Origin: Acidimicrobiia bacterium
GTDB lineage: Bacteria; Actinomycetota; Acidimicrobiia; Acidimicrobiales; Bin134
DNA length: 58,867 nucleotides
Assembly: GCA_022825005.1 (NCBI GenBank)
Contig: JAJDYU010000066.1
Location: forward strand, 1-58,867
Direction of reading: 5' to 3'
How positions within the stretch are numbered: the stretch's first letter is position 1; each line of letters starts with the position of its first letter. Under the pieces are notes generated by a model, which worked only from the letters and a program-made list of their open reading frames with translations, had not been told where the DNA came from and searched no databases. Positions 42,353 to 49,572 of the stretch are shown one piece after another. Position numbers and translations under genes: made by a program.

Positions 42353-42883
42353 GTGGAAAGTAGGCCCCATGTGGCCCTCATCGGGATGATGGGGTCGGGG
42401 AAGTCGACGGTGGGCTTTTGGCTGGCCCGCTTAGAGGGACTTCGGTTCGTGGACCTCGATGCGGCCATTGAGGAGTGCCAAGATCGCTCGATCTCTGAGA
42501 TTTTTGACGCTGACGGCGAGGATTGCTTCCGCGATATAGAGCAGGAAGTGTTGGCCCAGTGCCTGGAATCCTCGGAGCCGCTGGTGGTCTCCTGCGGCGG
42601 GGGGATTGTGCTGCGGCCCGAAAATCGGGCTCGGCTGAGAGACCGGGCGTGGGTTTGCTGGCTGCGGGCCAACATCGACACGCTGGGCCATCGAGTCCGC
42701 TCCGGCGACAGCCGTCCGCTGCTGGGCGACGATCCAATCGCCGACCTAACGGCTATCAGCGCCGCCCGGTCGGAATTCTACACCGAGACGGCTCACGAAA
42801 TAGTGGACGTGGACGGTCTGGAGGCCGAGCAGGTGGCTGAGCAGATCAGACGGGTCTGGCCCCGGCCGGTGTCGACCCCATGA
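42353..42883 (+). CDS. aroK: Shikimate kinase
   Basis: A 176-residue P-loop kinase phosphorylating shikimate. Walker A GMMGSGKSTVG (about 11-21), substrate aspartate in FVDLDAAIEE, SEIFDADGEDCFRDIE, the GGGIVL block, and the lid SGDSRPLL with its arginine. GTG start, likely leaderless. The chorismate synthase gene aroC, which precedes aroK in mycobacteria, is not here. Stop overlaps aroB (ATGA). Confidence 0.94.
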   Translation: MESRPHVALIGMMGSGKSTVGFWLARLEGLRFVDLDAAIEECQDRSISEIFDADGEDCFRDIEQEVLAQCLESSEPLVVSCGGGIVLRPENRARLRDRAWVCWLRANIDTLGHRVRSGDSRPLLGDDPIADLTAISAARSEFYTETAHEIVDVDGLEAEQVAEQIRRVWPRPVSTP

Positions 42884-43917
42884 CGGCCGAGACTGGCCCC
42901 ATTGACGTGATCCGGGTTCCCGTCGAGCTGGGGGAGCGGTCCTATGACGTCTGGGTCGGCCCCGGTGTCCGCCATCGCCTGCCCGAGGTGATTCCCCGCG
43001 ACGTGAGCCGGGTGGCCGTGGTCACCCAGGCGGCGGTGGCTGATGCCGGCATCACCGTGGATCCCGGTGTCGAGCACCGGGTGTTCATCACCGATAACGG
43101 CGAGCACATCAAGACGCTGGGCGCGGTGGAGGATCTGTGCCGGGAATTCGCCCAGTGGGGCCTCACCCGCCGAGACGCGGTGGTGGCCGTGGGCGGAGGT
43201 GCGGTCACCGATCTGGGCGGATTCGCCGCCGCGGTATACCACCGGGGCATACGGGTGGTGTTCGTGTCCACCACCTTGCTGGGCCAGATCGACGCCTCTG
43301 TCGGGGGCAAGACCGGTGTGAACCTCCCCGAGGGAAAGAACTTGGTGGGCGCCTTTTGGCAGCCCTCCGCGGTTCTCTGCGACACCGAGGTGCTCGACAC
43401 CCTGCCCCCCGAAGAGATGCGATCGGGATTGGGAGAGATGGCCAAGTACCACTTCATCGCCGACGCCGACCTGGATTCCCTGAACCTGCCCGAGCGCATT
43501 GCCCGCTGTGTGGAGATCAAAGCTGAGGTGGTGGCCGCCGACGAGCGCGAGTCTGGGCGCAGGGCGGTGCTCAACTACGGCCATACCCTGGCCCACGCCC
43601 TGGAAGCCCACGGACAGTACGACCTCCGCCACGGCGAGGCGGTGGCGGTCGGGCTCGTCTACGCCGCCGAGCTGGCCCAGCGCACTGGGCGCATCGACGC
43701 CCATCGGGTGGCCGAGCACCGCCGAGTGGTCGGCGGCTACGACCTGTCTACCAGCCTGCCTGAAGGGGCCGATGCCGATGCCCTCGTCACCCTGTTCCAG
43801 CGCGACAAGAAGGCGGTGGACGGGGTGACCTTCATGCTGGACGGACCGGAGGGCATCCAACCCGTCACTGGGCTGGAATCTGCCCTGCTGCGCGAAACAC
43901 TGGAGGCCATCCGATGA
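42880..43917 (+). CDS. aroB: 3-Dehydroquinate synthase
   Basis: A 345-residue NAD/metal-dependent enzyme, second step of the shikimate pathway. NAD-binding block VAVGGGAVTDLGGFAAAV, STTLLGQIDASVGGKTGVNLPEGKN, metal ligands in LGEMAKYHF/LNYGHTLAHALE and LRHGEAVAVGLVYAA. Full length. ATGA overlap with aroK. Its stop opens a 12-codon relay frame to aroQ. Confidence 0.96.
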   Translation: MTAETGPIDVIRVPVELGERSYDVWVGPGVRHRLPEVIPRDVSRVAVVTQAAVADAGITVDPGVEHRVFITDNGEHIKTLGAVEDLCREFAQWGLTRRDAVVAVGGGAVTDLGGFAAAVYHRGIRVVFVSTTLLGQIDASVGGKTGVNLPEGKNLVGAFWQPSAVLCDTEVLDTLPPEEMRSGLGEMAKYHFIADADLDSLNLPERIARCVEIKAEVVAADERESGRRAVLNYGHTLAHALEAHGQYDLRHGEAVAVGLVYAAELAQRTGRIDAHRVAEHRRVVGGYDLSTSLPEGADADALVTLFQRDKKAVDGVTFMLDGPEGIQPVTGLESALLRETLEAIR

Positions 43918-43952
43918 AACGCATCCCCGTTGGCCGGGAGGTTCCAATATGA
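43914..43952 (+). other. Relay mini-ORF between aroB and aroQ
   Basis: The ATGA at the aroB stop opens MKRIPVGREVPI, ending in the ATGA of the aroQ start. It contains the aroQ ribosome site (GGGAGG, 7 nt before ATG). Confidence 0.5.
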
Positions 43953-44386
43953 GCCAGTTGATCCTTCTCCTGTCGGGTCCGAACTTGAACCTGCTGGGCG
44001 ATCGCGAGCCCGAGGTCTACGGCACCGACACCTTGGACGACCATGCGGCCACTGCGTCCGCTGCGGCCGACCGCCACGGGCTCTCCATAGAGCACCACCA
44101 GTCCAACGACGAGGCAACCTTGATCGACCACATCCACCAGGCCAGGGGCAGGTGCGCGGCCATCATCATCAACCCCGGGGCGTTCACCCATTACTCCTGG
44201 GCCATCCACGACGCCCTGGCCGCCTTCGAGGGACCCGTGGTGGAGCTGCACCTCTCCAATCCCAACGCCCGGGAGCCGTGGCGCCACACCTCGGTGGTCA
44301 GCCCGGTGGCCACCGGCACCATCGTGGGCTTCGGCGGCCACGGCTACGAGCTGGCCGTCGAGGCAGTGGCCCGCCTGCTGGCATGA
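43949..44386 (+). CDS. aroQ: Type II 3-dehydroquinate dehydratase
   Basis: A 145-residue dodecameric-type dehydratase, third step of the shikimate pathway. Signature SGPNLNLLGDREPEVYG carries the active-site lid (Arg and Tyr). INPGAFTHYSWAIHDAL and VELHLSNPNAREPWRHTS contribute the His and substrate loop. Its TGA overlaps the ATG of pepP. Confidence 0.96.
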   Translation: MSQLILLLSGPNLNLLGDREPEVYGTDTLDDHAATASAAADRHGLSIEHHQSNDEATLIDHIHQARGRCAAIIINPGAFTHYSWAIHDALAAFEGPVVELHLSNPNAREPWRHTSVVSPVATGTIVGFGGHGYELAVEAVARLLA

Positions 44387-45495
44387 CCGACACTGGGATC
44401 GCCCACGACCTTGGCCCCATGGACGTCGCCGGGCGGGCCGACCGGGTTCGGGCCTCGGCGGCCGAGGCGGAGTGCGACGCCCTGCTCATCACCAACCTGG
44501 TCAATGTCCGCTATCTCACCGGGTTCACCGGATCGGCGGGCCTGGCCTGGCTGGGGCCCGACGAGCTGTTGCTGATAACCGACCGCCGCTACGCCGAGCA
44601 GGCCGAGTCTGAAGCCGGCCAGGCCGGTCTGGACGTCCGAATCGAGATCACCAACGACGCCCCCAAGGACTTGCTGGCTGCGGCAGCCGCCAGTGCGGAT
44701 CGAATCGGCTTGGAGGCGGCCTCGGTGAGCTGGGCCGATCAGCGAAAATACGCCGAATGGCTCGGCGCCGAGCTGGTGCCGACCACCGGCGTGGTGGAGC
44801 GATGCCGGCAGATCAAAGACGACGGCGAGATCGGCCGCATGGCGAAGGCAGCCGCCATAGCCGACGCTGCATTGGGCGAAGTCCGCCCCATGTTGGCCGG
44901 CAGACCCACCGAGCAAGAGGTGGCTTTGGCACTGGACACCGCCTTTCGCCGCCTGGGGGCGGAAAAGAGCGCCTTCACTACCATCGTGGCCGCGGGGCCC
45001 AATGCCGCTCTGCCCCACATCCGGCCCACGGACCGCCAGATCGGACCGGGCGAGTTGGTGATCATGGACATGGGGGCGGTGGTCGACGGCTACCGGTCGG
45101 ACATGACCCGGACGGTGGCCGTGGGCGAGCCCGATCCTGAGGCCCAAAGGGTGTTCGACACCGTGAGAGAAGCCCAGCAGCTCGGGGTGGAGCAGATCGC
45201 CGCCGGAGCGCCCATTTCCGATGTGGACAAGGCCTGTCGGGAGCGCATCGACGCCGACGGCTGGGCCGACGCCTTCGTCCACGGCACCGGTCACGGTGTA
45301 GGCCTCGACATCCACGAGCAGCCGTGGGTGAGGGCCACCGCCACAGAGCCGTTGGAGGTGGGCCAAGTGATCACCGTGGAGCCCGGCGTGTATCTGCCCG
45401 GCTTCTGCGGTGCCCGGGTGGAGGACACCGTGGTGGTCACCGCGGACGGCCCCCGGCGATTGACCCATTCGCCCAAGACTCTCGCGGTGGCCTGA
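44383..45495 (+). CDS. pepP: M24-family Xaa-Pro aminopeptidase
   Basis: A 370-residue metallopeptidase. The creatinase-like N-domain (about 15-140, NLVNVRYLTGFTGSAGLAWL) is followed by the pita-bread catalytic domain. All five metal ligands are visible: two aspartates in IMDMGAVVDGYRSDMTRT, His in HGTGHGVGLDIHE, Glu in ITVEPGVYLPG, and Glu in GARVEDTVVV. The ATG overlaps the aroQ stop. The gene precedes efp in many bacteria. Proline-peptide turnover next to EF-P is a recurrent pairing. Confidence 0.93.
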   Translation: MTDTGIAHDLGPMDVAGRADRVRASAAEAECDALLITNLVNVRYLTGFTGSAGLAWLGPDELLLITDRRYAEQAESEAGQAGLDVRIEITNDAPKDLLAAAAASADRIGLEAASVSWADQRKYAEWLGAELVPTTGVVERCRQIKDDGEIGRMAKAAAIADAALGEVRPMLAGRPTEQEVALALDTAFRRLGAEKSAFTTIVAAGPNAALPHIRPTDRQIGPGELVIMDMGAVVDGYRSDMTRTVAVGEPDPEAQRVFDTVREAQQLGVEQIAAGAPISDVDKACRERIDADGWADAFVHGTGHGVGLDIHEQPWVRATATEPLEVGQVITVEPGVYLPGFCGARVEDTVVVTADGPRRLTHSPKTLAVA

Positions 45496-45540
45496 AGGGG
45501 ATAGGGCGGGGTCTACTCTGTCCACTGTGGCCTGAAGGGG
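45487..45540 (+). repeat. 14-bp direct repeat, 40-bp period, at the pepP end
   Basis: GTGGCCTGAAGGGG occurs at 45487-45500, where it carries the pepP stop, and again at 45527-45540 before efp. Confidence 0.85.
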
Positions 45541-45562
45541 CAGGGTAGGCCAGACTTTGGCA

Positions 45563-46126
45563 ATGCCCACGATCACCACCAACGACCTCAAGAACGGCAT
45601 GACGCTGAACCTCGACGACGGCCTGTTCAACGTGGTCGAGTTCCAGCACGTCAAGCCGGGAAAGGGCGGGGCATTCGTGCGCACCACGCTGAAGAACGCG
45701 CGCACCGGCTCCGTGCTCGACCGCACATTTAGGGCGGGCGAGAAGGTGGAGCGAGCCAACATCGACCGCAGGGAGATGCAGTACCTGTACTCCGACGGCG
45801 AGAGCTATGTGTTCATGGACAGCGAGACCTACGAGCAGCTCCATGTTGGCGCCGATGTGCTGGGCGACGCGGTCAACTACCTGGTGGAGAACAACTCGGT
45901 GATCCTCGGCATGTTCGGCACCGAGATCGTGGGCACCGACATGCCTGCCGCGGTGGAGCTGGACATCACCCAGACGGAGCCCGGCGTCCAGGGCGACCGG
46001 GTGTCGGGCGCCACCAAGCCGGCCACATGCCAGACCGGCCTGGTGGTGCAGGTGCCGCTGTTCTTGAACCCGGGCGAGCGGATCAAGGTGGACACCCGCT
46101 CAGGCGAGTACATCAGCCGGGCGTGA
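45563..46126 (+). CDS. efp: Elongation factor P
   Basis: A 187-residue three-domain factor that rescues ribosomes stalled at polyproline. Domain I has the tip loop KPGKGGAFVRTTLKN with Lys34 at the apex. Domain II begins about residue 65, and domain III ends in the family signature (LFLNPGERIKVDTRSGEYISRA). ATG 45563 is preferred, although TTG 45557 is in frame two codons earlier. Precedes nusB as in mycobacteria. Its stop (GTGA) opens a relay frame to nusB. Confidence 0.95.
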   Translation: MPTITTNDLKNGMTLNLDDGLFNVVEFQHVKPGKGGAFVRTTLKNARTGSVLDRTFRAGEKVERANIDRREMQYLYSDGESYVFMDSETYEQLHVGADVLGDAVNYLVENNSVILGMFGTEIVGTDMPAAVELDITQTEPGVQGDRVSGATKPATCQTGLVVQVPLFLNPGERIKVDTRSGEYISRA

Positions 46127-46164
46127 GCCCCCGGCTTAGTCGGCGTCCTTTCGGCAACCCATGA
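46123..46164 (+). other. Relay mini-ORF between efp and nusB
   Basis: The GTGA at the efp stop opens MSPRLSRRPFGNP, ending with the ATGA of the nusB start. Confidence 0.45.
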
Positions 46165-46601
46165 GCTCGCCCGATCCGCTGGTTGCCGGATCTCAGCGCC
46201 GCCAAGTGAGGGAGCGGGCCTTGGGTCTGCTCTATGAGGCTGAAACCAAGGGCATCGACATGGCTGAGCTGCTGTCGGCCCAAGAGCTGCCTCTCGAGCC
46301 CTACGCCCACACCCTGGTTACCGGGGTCGCCGAGCACCAAAGCGACATCGACGCCCGCCTGGGGGAATTGTCCGACCGCTGGCCGGTAGCCCGGATGCCC
46401 GCTTTGGACAGGGCAATTCTGAGATTGGCCAGCTTCGAGCTCTCCCACAGCACAGACATATCGGTGGCGGTGATCATCAACGAGGCGGTGGAGCTGGCCC
46501 ACGAGTACTCCACCCCGGGCTCAGCAGGATTCATCAACGGCCTGTTGTCGCAGGTGGCGACCATCGTCCGCCCCTCTGGGGGCGATAAAGAGGGCGAGTA
46601 G
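46161..46601 (+). CDS. nusB: Transcription antitermination factor NusB
   Basis: A 146-residue all-helical protein that with NusE supports rRNA transcription antitermination. Conserved ends: QRRQVRERALGLLYEAE, LDRAILRLASFEL, and VIINEAVELAHEYSTPGSAGF followed by INGLL. The last gene before the pyr leader. Its TAG is followed by the pyrimidine-operon control region. Confidence 0.94.
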   Translation: MSSPDPLVAGSQRRQVRERALGLLYEAETKGIDMAELLSAQELPLEPYAHTLVTGVAEHQSDIDARLGELSDRWPVARMPALDRAILRLASFELSHSTDISVAVIINEAVELAHEYSTPGSAGFINGLLSQVATIVRPSGGDKEGE

Positions 46602-46614
46602 AAATACCATCCCC

Positions 46615-46642
46615 GAACTGAACACCGACCGGTGTATAGTTC
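46615..46642. promoter_or_regulatory. Extended dyad over the candidate pyr promoter
   Basis: GAAC-3-ACACCG-2-CGGTGT-3-GTTC is symmetric over 28 bp (46615-46642). It overlaps TATAGT (46635-46640), the best -10 box before the pyr leader. No good -35 box is visible. It may be a repressor operator or, if transcribed, a hairpin. Confidence 0.45.
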
Positions 46643-46658
46643 CCCGAACAACCGTGAA

Positions 46659-46678
46659 GTGGGTCCGGCGAGGCCCAT
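46659..46678 (+). promoter_or_regulatory. PyrR-binding loop in the pyr leader
   Basis: GGTCCGGCGAGGCC (46662-46675) matches the known PyrR RNA consensus ARUCCNGNGAGGYU at 12 of 14 positions. It sits in a hairpin with stem GTGGG/CCCAT. It lies 8 nt before the GGAGG ribosome site (46687-46691) of the TTG-initiated pyrR frame. Binding of UMP-loaded PyrR would sit against this site. Confidence 0.7.
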
Positions 46679-46700
46679 ACGGACATGGAGGAAACCGAGA

Positions 46701-47267
46701 TTGGCTGAACGCGAGCGCCGGCGAACGCCCCCATATGGGGGCGTTTTCATTGCCCGCACCCGAGTGATGGAAGCCGAGGACATCAAGAGGGCCACCTGGC
46801 GCATGGCCCACGAGATCATCGAGCGCAATCACGGCCTCGATGGCGTGGTGATCGTGGGCCTTCAAACCGGGGGGGTATGGCTGGCTGAGGACATCGTCGT
46901 TGCGTTGGATGAGATCGAAGGGGTCAAGCCTGCTTTGGGGACGCTGGACGTGGCCTTTCACCGCGACGACATCGGGCTGAGGCCCCTGCTGCCGGAGGCG
47001 CCCACCCAGATCCCCTTCAATCTCGACAACCAAGCGGTGGTGATCGTCGACGACGTGCTGTATACCGGCCGCACGATTCGGGCTGCGCTGGATGCGCTCA
47101 ACAGCTATGGACGCCCTCGAACCGTGCAACTGGCGGTGATGGTGGACCGGGGCCATCGAGAGCTGCCCATCCGCCCCGACTATGTGGGCAAGAACCTGCC
47201 CACTCGCCGAGACGAGATGGTCGACGCCGGCCGCGATGGCGTGGACATCGGGGAGATCGTCAAATGA
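46701..47267 (+). CDS. pyrR: Bifunctional pyr operon RNA-binding attenuator / uracil phosphoribosyltransferase
   Basis: PyrR senses UMP/UTP and regulates the pyr mRNA. The core matches B. subtilis PyrR: RMAHEIIERNHG, GVVIVGLQTGG, the PRPP loop VVIVDDVLYTGRTIRAALDAL, and MVDRGHRELPIRPDYVGKNLPT. The TTG at 46701 has GGAGG 9 nt upstream and gives 188 residues, with an extra N-terminus (AERERRRTPPYGGVF) encoded by a terminator-like hairpin. ATG 46767 gives the usual 166 residues but has no ribosome site. I prefer TTG because the hairpin is then under translational control. Stop overlaps pyrB (ATGA). Confidence 0.9.
   Translation: MAERERRRTPPYGGVFIARTRVMEAEDIKRATWRMAHEIIERNHGLDGVVIVGLQTGGVWLAEDIVVALDEIEGVKPALGTLDVAFHRDDIGLRPLLPEAPTQIPFNLDNQAVVIVDDVLYTGRTIRAALDALNSYGRPRTVQLAVMVDRGHRELPIRPDYVGKNLPTRRDEMVDAGRDGVDIGEIVK
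46724..46748 (+). terminator. Terminator-like hairpin within the pyrR 5' region
   Basis: AACGCCCCC (46724-46732), loop ATAT, and GGGGGCGTT (46737-46745) form a perfect 9-bp stem, followed by T-rich TTTTC (46744-46748). It is a plausible intrinsic terminator/attenuator. It lies inside the reading frame if pyrR starts at TTG 46701. Confidence 0.65.
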
Positions 47268-48217
47268 CCCTCTTTCCTCCCAAACACCTCTTGTCCATAA
47301 ACGATCTCGGCGCTGAGGGCATCGACGAGGTGTGCCGACTGGCCGATCACTTCACCGAGGTGTCGCAACGGCCGATTCCCAAGGTTCCCGCCCTGCGGGG
47401 CAAGACCGTGGCCATGATGTTCTACGAGGACTCCACCCGGACCCGGCTCTCATTCGAGATGGCTGCCCGACGACTGTCGGCCGACGTGATGGGCTTCAGC
47501 GTGTCCAGTTCGTCGGTGAACAAGGGGGAGTCGGTGCGGGACACGGTGGCCACCATCTCGGCCATGGGTCCCGACGCCATAGTGGTTCGCCACCGCTCGG
47601 CCGGGGTTCCTCATCAGACCACAGCCTGGACCCAGGCCAGCGTGATCAACGCCGGGGATGGCTGGCACGAGCACCCCACCCAGGCCCTGCTCGACTGCTA
47701 CACCATCCGCGAGCGGCTCGGCTCGGTATCCGGCCGGCGAATTGTCATCGTGGGCGACATCAAACACTCCCGGGTGGCCCGCTCCTGCGTGATGGCGTTC
47801 ACTGCGCTGGGGGCAAAGGTCACCTTGGTGGCGCCTCCAACGCTGCTGCCTCCCGCGGCGGAATCCTGGCCGGTGGATGTGAGCTCGAGTCTCGACGCGG
47901 TGCTCAGCGATTGCGATGTGGTATACGGGCTGCGGGTGCAACAAGAGCGCCAATCCGAAGCCTTGCTGCCGTCGCTGCGGGAGTACACCGCCCAGTGGGG
48001 GCTCACCGTAGACCGGGCTGCCCGACTACCCGCAGGAGCGCTGGTCATGCACCCGGGTCCGGTGAATCGCGGGGTGGAGATAGCCCCCGAGGTGCTGGAC
48101 CAGCCCAACGCCACCCTCAACGAGCAGGTCCGCCACGGCGTGGCCGTCCGGATGGCCGTTCTCTACCTCCTGCTGGCCGCCGCCCCCGATCTGCAACCCG
48201 AAGATGGAGTCCAATGA
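47264..48217 (+). CDS. pyrB: Aspartate carbamoyltransferase, catalytic chain
   Basis: A 317-residue enzyme joining carbamoyl phosphate and aspartate, the first committed UMP step. Carbamoyl-phosphate loop EDSTRTRLSFEMAARRL, SSSVNKGESVRDT, RHRSAGVPHQ, HPTQALLDCYTI, aspartate site RVQQER, and HPGPVNRGVEI. No pyrI regulatory chain is present, so it is the simple trimeric type controlled at operon level. Starts at the ATGA overlapping the pyrR stop. Confidence 0.97.
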   Translation: MTLFPPKHLLSINDLGAEGIDEVCRLADHFTEVSQRPIPKVPALRGKTVAMMFYEDSTRTRLSFEMAARRLSADVMGFSVSSSSVNKGESVRDTVATISAMGPDAIVVRHRSAGVPHQTTAWTQASVINAGDGWHEHPTQALLDCYTIRERLGSVSGRRIVIVGDIKHSRVARSCVMAFTALGAKVTLVAPPTLLPPAAESWPVDVSSSLDAVLSDCDVVYGLRVQQERQSEALLPSLREYTAQWGLTVDRAARLPAGALVMHPGPVNRGVEIAPEVLDQPNATLNEQVRHGVAVRMAVLYLLLAAAPDLQPEDGVQ

Positions 48218-48240
48218 GTCCCCAAGGCGAAGCCCAATGA
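48214..48240 (+). other. Relay mini-ORF 1 between pyrB and pyrC
   Basis: The ATGA at the pyrB stop opens MSPQGEAQ, whose TGA overlaps the next mini-ORF ATG. Confidence 0.6.
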
Positions 48241-48263
48241 GCCCCCTAGGCGAAGCCTCATGA
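48237..48263 (+). other. Relay mini-ORF 2 between pyrB and pyrC
   Basis: MSPLGEAS, a near copy of mini-ORF 1. It starts on that frame's ATGA stop and ends on the ATGA of the pyrC start. Confidence 0.6.
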
Positions 48264-49531
48264 GTACCGTCATCAAGGGCGGCTTGGTGGTCGACCAGAC
48301 CGGTGAGCGAACTGCCGACGTGGTGGTCGACGATGGCAGAATTGCCGCGATCGGCCCCGATCTTTGGGGTGATGAGATCTTGGACGCGGCCGGCTGTGTG
48401 GTGGCCCCTGGATTTGTGGACTTGCACACCCACTTGCGCCAGCCCGGGGCCGAAGAGGCCGAGACCATAGAGACAGGGGGGTGGGCCGCAGTCCGGGGCG
48501 GATTCAGCGCCGTGGTGGCCATGCCCAACACCAATCCGCCCATCGACTGCGCCGCGGTAGTGCAAGAAGTGCTGGTGCTGGGCAGCCAAGCGCCGTGCGA
48601 CGTGTACACCTCCGGGGCCATCACCGTAGGCCGCAAGGGGGACCAGCTGGCCCCCATGGCCGAGATGGCCGCGCTGGGAGTGCGCCTGTTCACCGACGAC
48701 GGCAACGGGGTTCAAGACGCCGGGCTAATGCGCCGGGCAATGGAGTACGCCGCCGGTCTGGGGGTTGTGCTGGCCCAGCACTGCGAAGTCGATTCTCTGA
48801 CTGCGGGGGGCCACATGCACGAAGGCGTGTGGTCCAGCCGCCTGGGCATACCCGGCGTGCCCGCCGAGGCCGAGGAGTTGATGGTCATGCGGGACATCGC
48901 CCTCAGCCGTTTCACCGGCGCCCCCGTTCACTTCCAGCACCTGTCCACCGGAGGCTCCATTGCCATGGTGAGAGCGGCTCGCGAGGCTGGGGTGGCGGTT
49001 ACCGCCGAGGCGGCCACCCACCACTTCACCCTCACCGACGAGGCCTGCGCCTCCTATGACCCGGTGTTCAAGGTCAACCCGCCCCTGCGCCCCGCCGAAG
49101 ATCGAGATGCAGTGCGAGAAGGGCTGGCCGACGGGGCAGTCGACGCCATTGCCACCGACCACGCCCCCCATCTCCCCGACGCCAAGGAGATGCCCTTCGA
49201 CCAGGCACCGCCGGGGATGCTCGGTTTGGAGACCGCCCTGGCCTTGGCCCTCACCGAGCTGGAACTGCCCATTGCCGAGGTGGTGGGGCTGCTCAGCTGG
49301 CGACCGGCGGCCATCGCCGGGTTGCGCGGGGAACACGGCGGGCCGATCGTGCCCGATGCTCCGGCCAACTTGTGCGTGTTCGACCCCGAAGAGACGTGGA
49401 CCGTCGACCCCGACAACTTGGCCAGTCGCTCCCGCAACACTCCCTATGCCGGGCGCCAGGTCCGCGGCCGGGTGCGCCACACCATTGTCGGGGGGAGGGC
49501 CGTGCTCGTGGGCCAGGAGATGCGGCCATGA
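48260..49531 (+). CDS. pyrC: Dihydroorotase
   Basis: A 423-residue class I amidohydrolase closing carbamoyl aspartate to dihydroorotate. Metal site DLHTHLRQPGAEEAETI, FSAVVAMPNTNPP, LAQHCEVDSLT, FQHLSTGGS, and ATDHAPHLPDAKEMPFDQAP. Length typical. Starts at the third ATGAG of the tandem repeat. Its stop opens a 14-codon relay frame to carA, where mycobacteria have a membrane-protein gene (Rv1382). Confidence 0.96.
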   Translation: MSTVIKGGLVVDQTGERTADVVVDDGRIAAIGPDLWGDEILDAAGCVVAPGFVDLHTHLRQPGAEEAETIETGGWAAVRGGFSAVVAMPNTNPPIDCAAVVQEVLVLGSQAPCDVYTSGAITVGRKGDQLAPMAEMAALGVRLFTDDGNGVQDAGLMRRAMEYAAGLGVVLAQHCEVDSLTAGGHMHEGVWSSRLGIPGVPAEAEELMVMRDIALSRFTGAPVHFQHLSTGGSIAMVRAAREAGVAVTAEAATHHFTLTDEACASYDPVFKVNPPLRPAEDRDAVREGLADGAVDAIATDHAPHLPDAKEMPFDQAPPGMLGLETALALALTELELPIAEVVGLLSWRPAAIAGLRGEHGGPIVPDAPANLCVFDPEETWTVDPDNLASRSRNTPYAGRQVRGRVRHTIVGGRAVLVGQEMRP

Positions 49532-49572
49532 TTCGGCAGGTGCAGGTGTTGGCCCGGGAGGCCAGTTCGTGA
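49528..49572 (+). other. Relay mini-ORF between pyrC and carA
   Basis: The ATGA at the pyrC stop opens [14 protein letters not shown]. Its TGA overlaps the carA GTG (GTGA). The frame contains the carA ribosome site (GGGAGG, 7 nt before GTG). Period 41 bp, and both frames begin M-I-R. Confidence 0.5.

Larger units (their letters stand above)
48211..48263 (+). repeat. 23-bp tandem repeat spanning the pyrB stop to the pyrC start
   Basis: Two 23-bp units begin at 48211 and 48234 (20 of their first 22 bases identical). ATGAG recurs at 48214, 48237 and 48260, exactly 23 bp apart. The first carries the pyrB stop and the third is the pyrC start. Confidence 0.92.
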
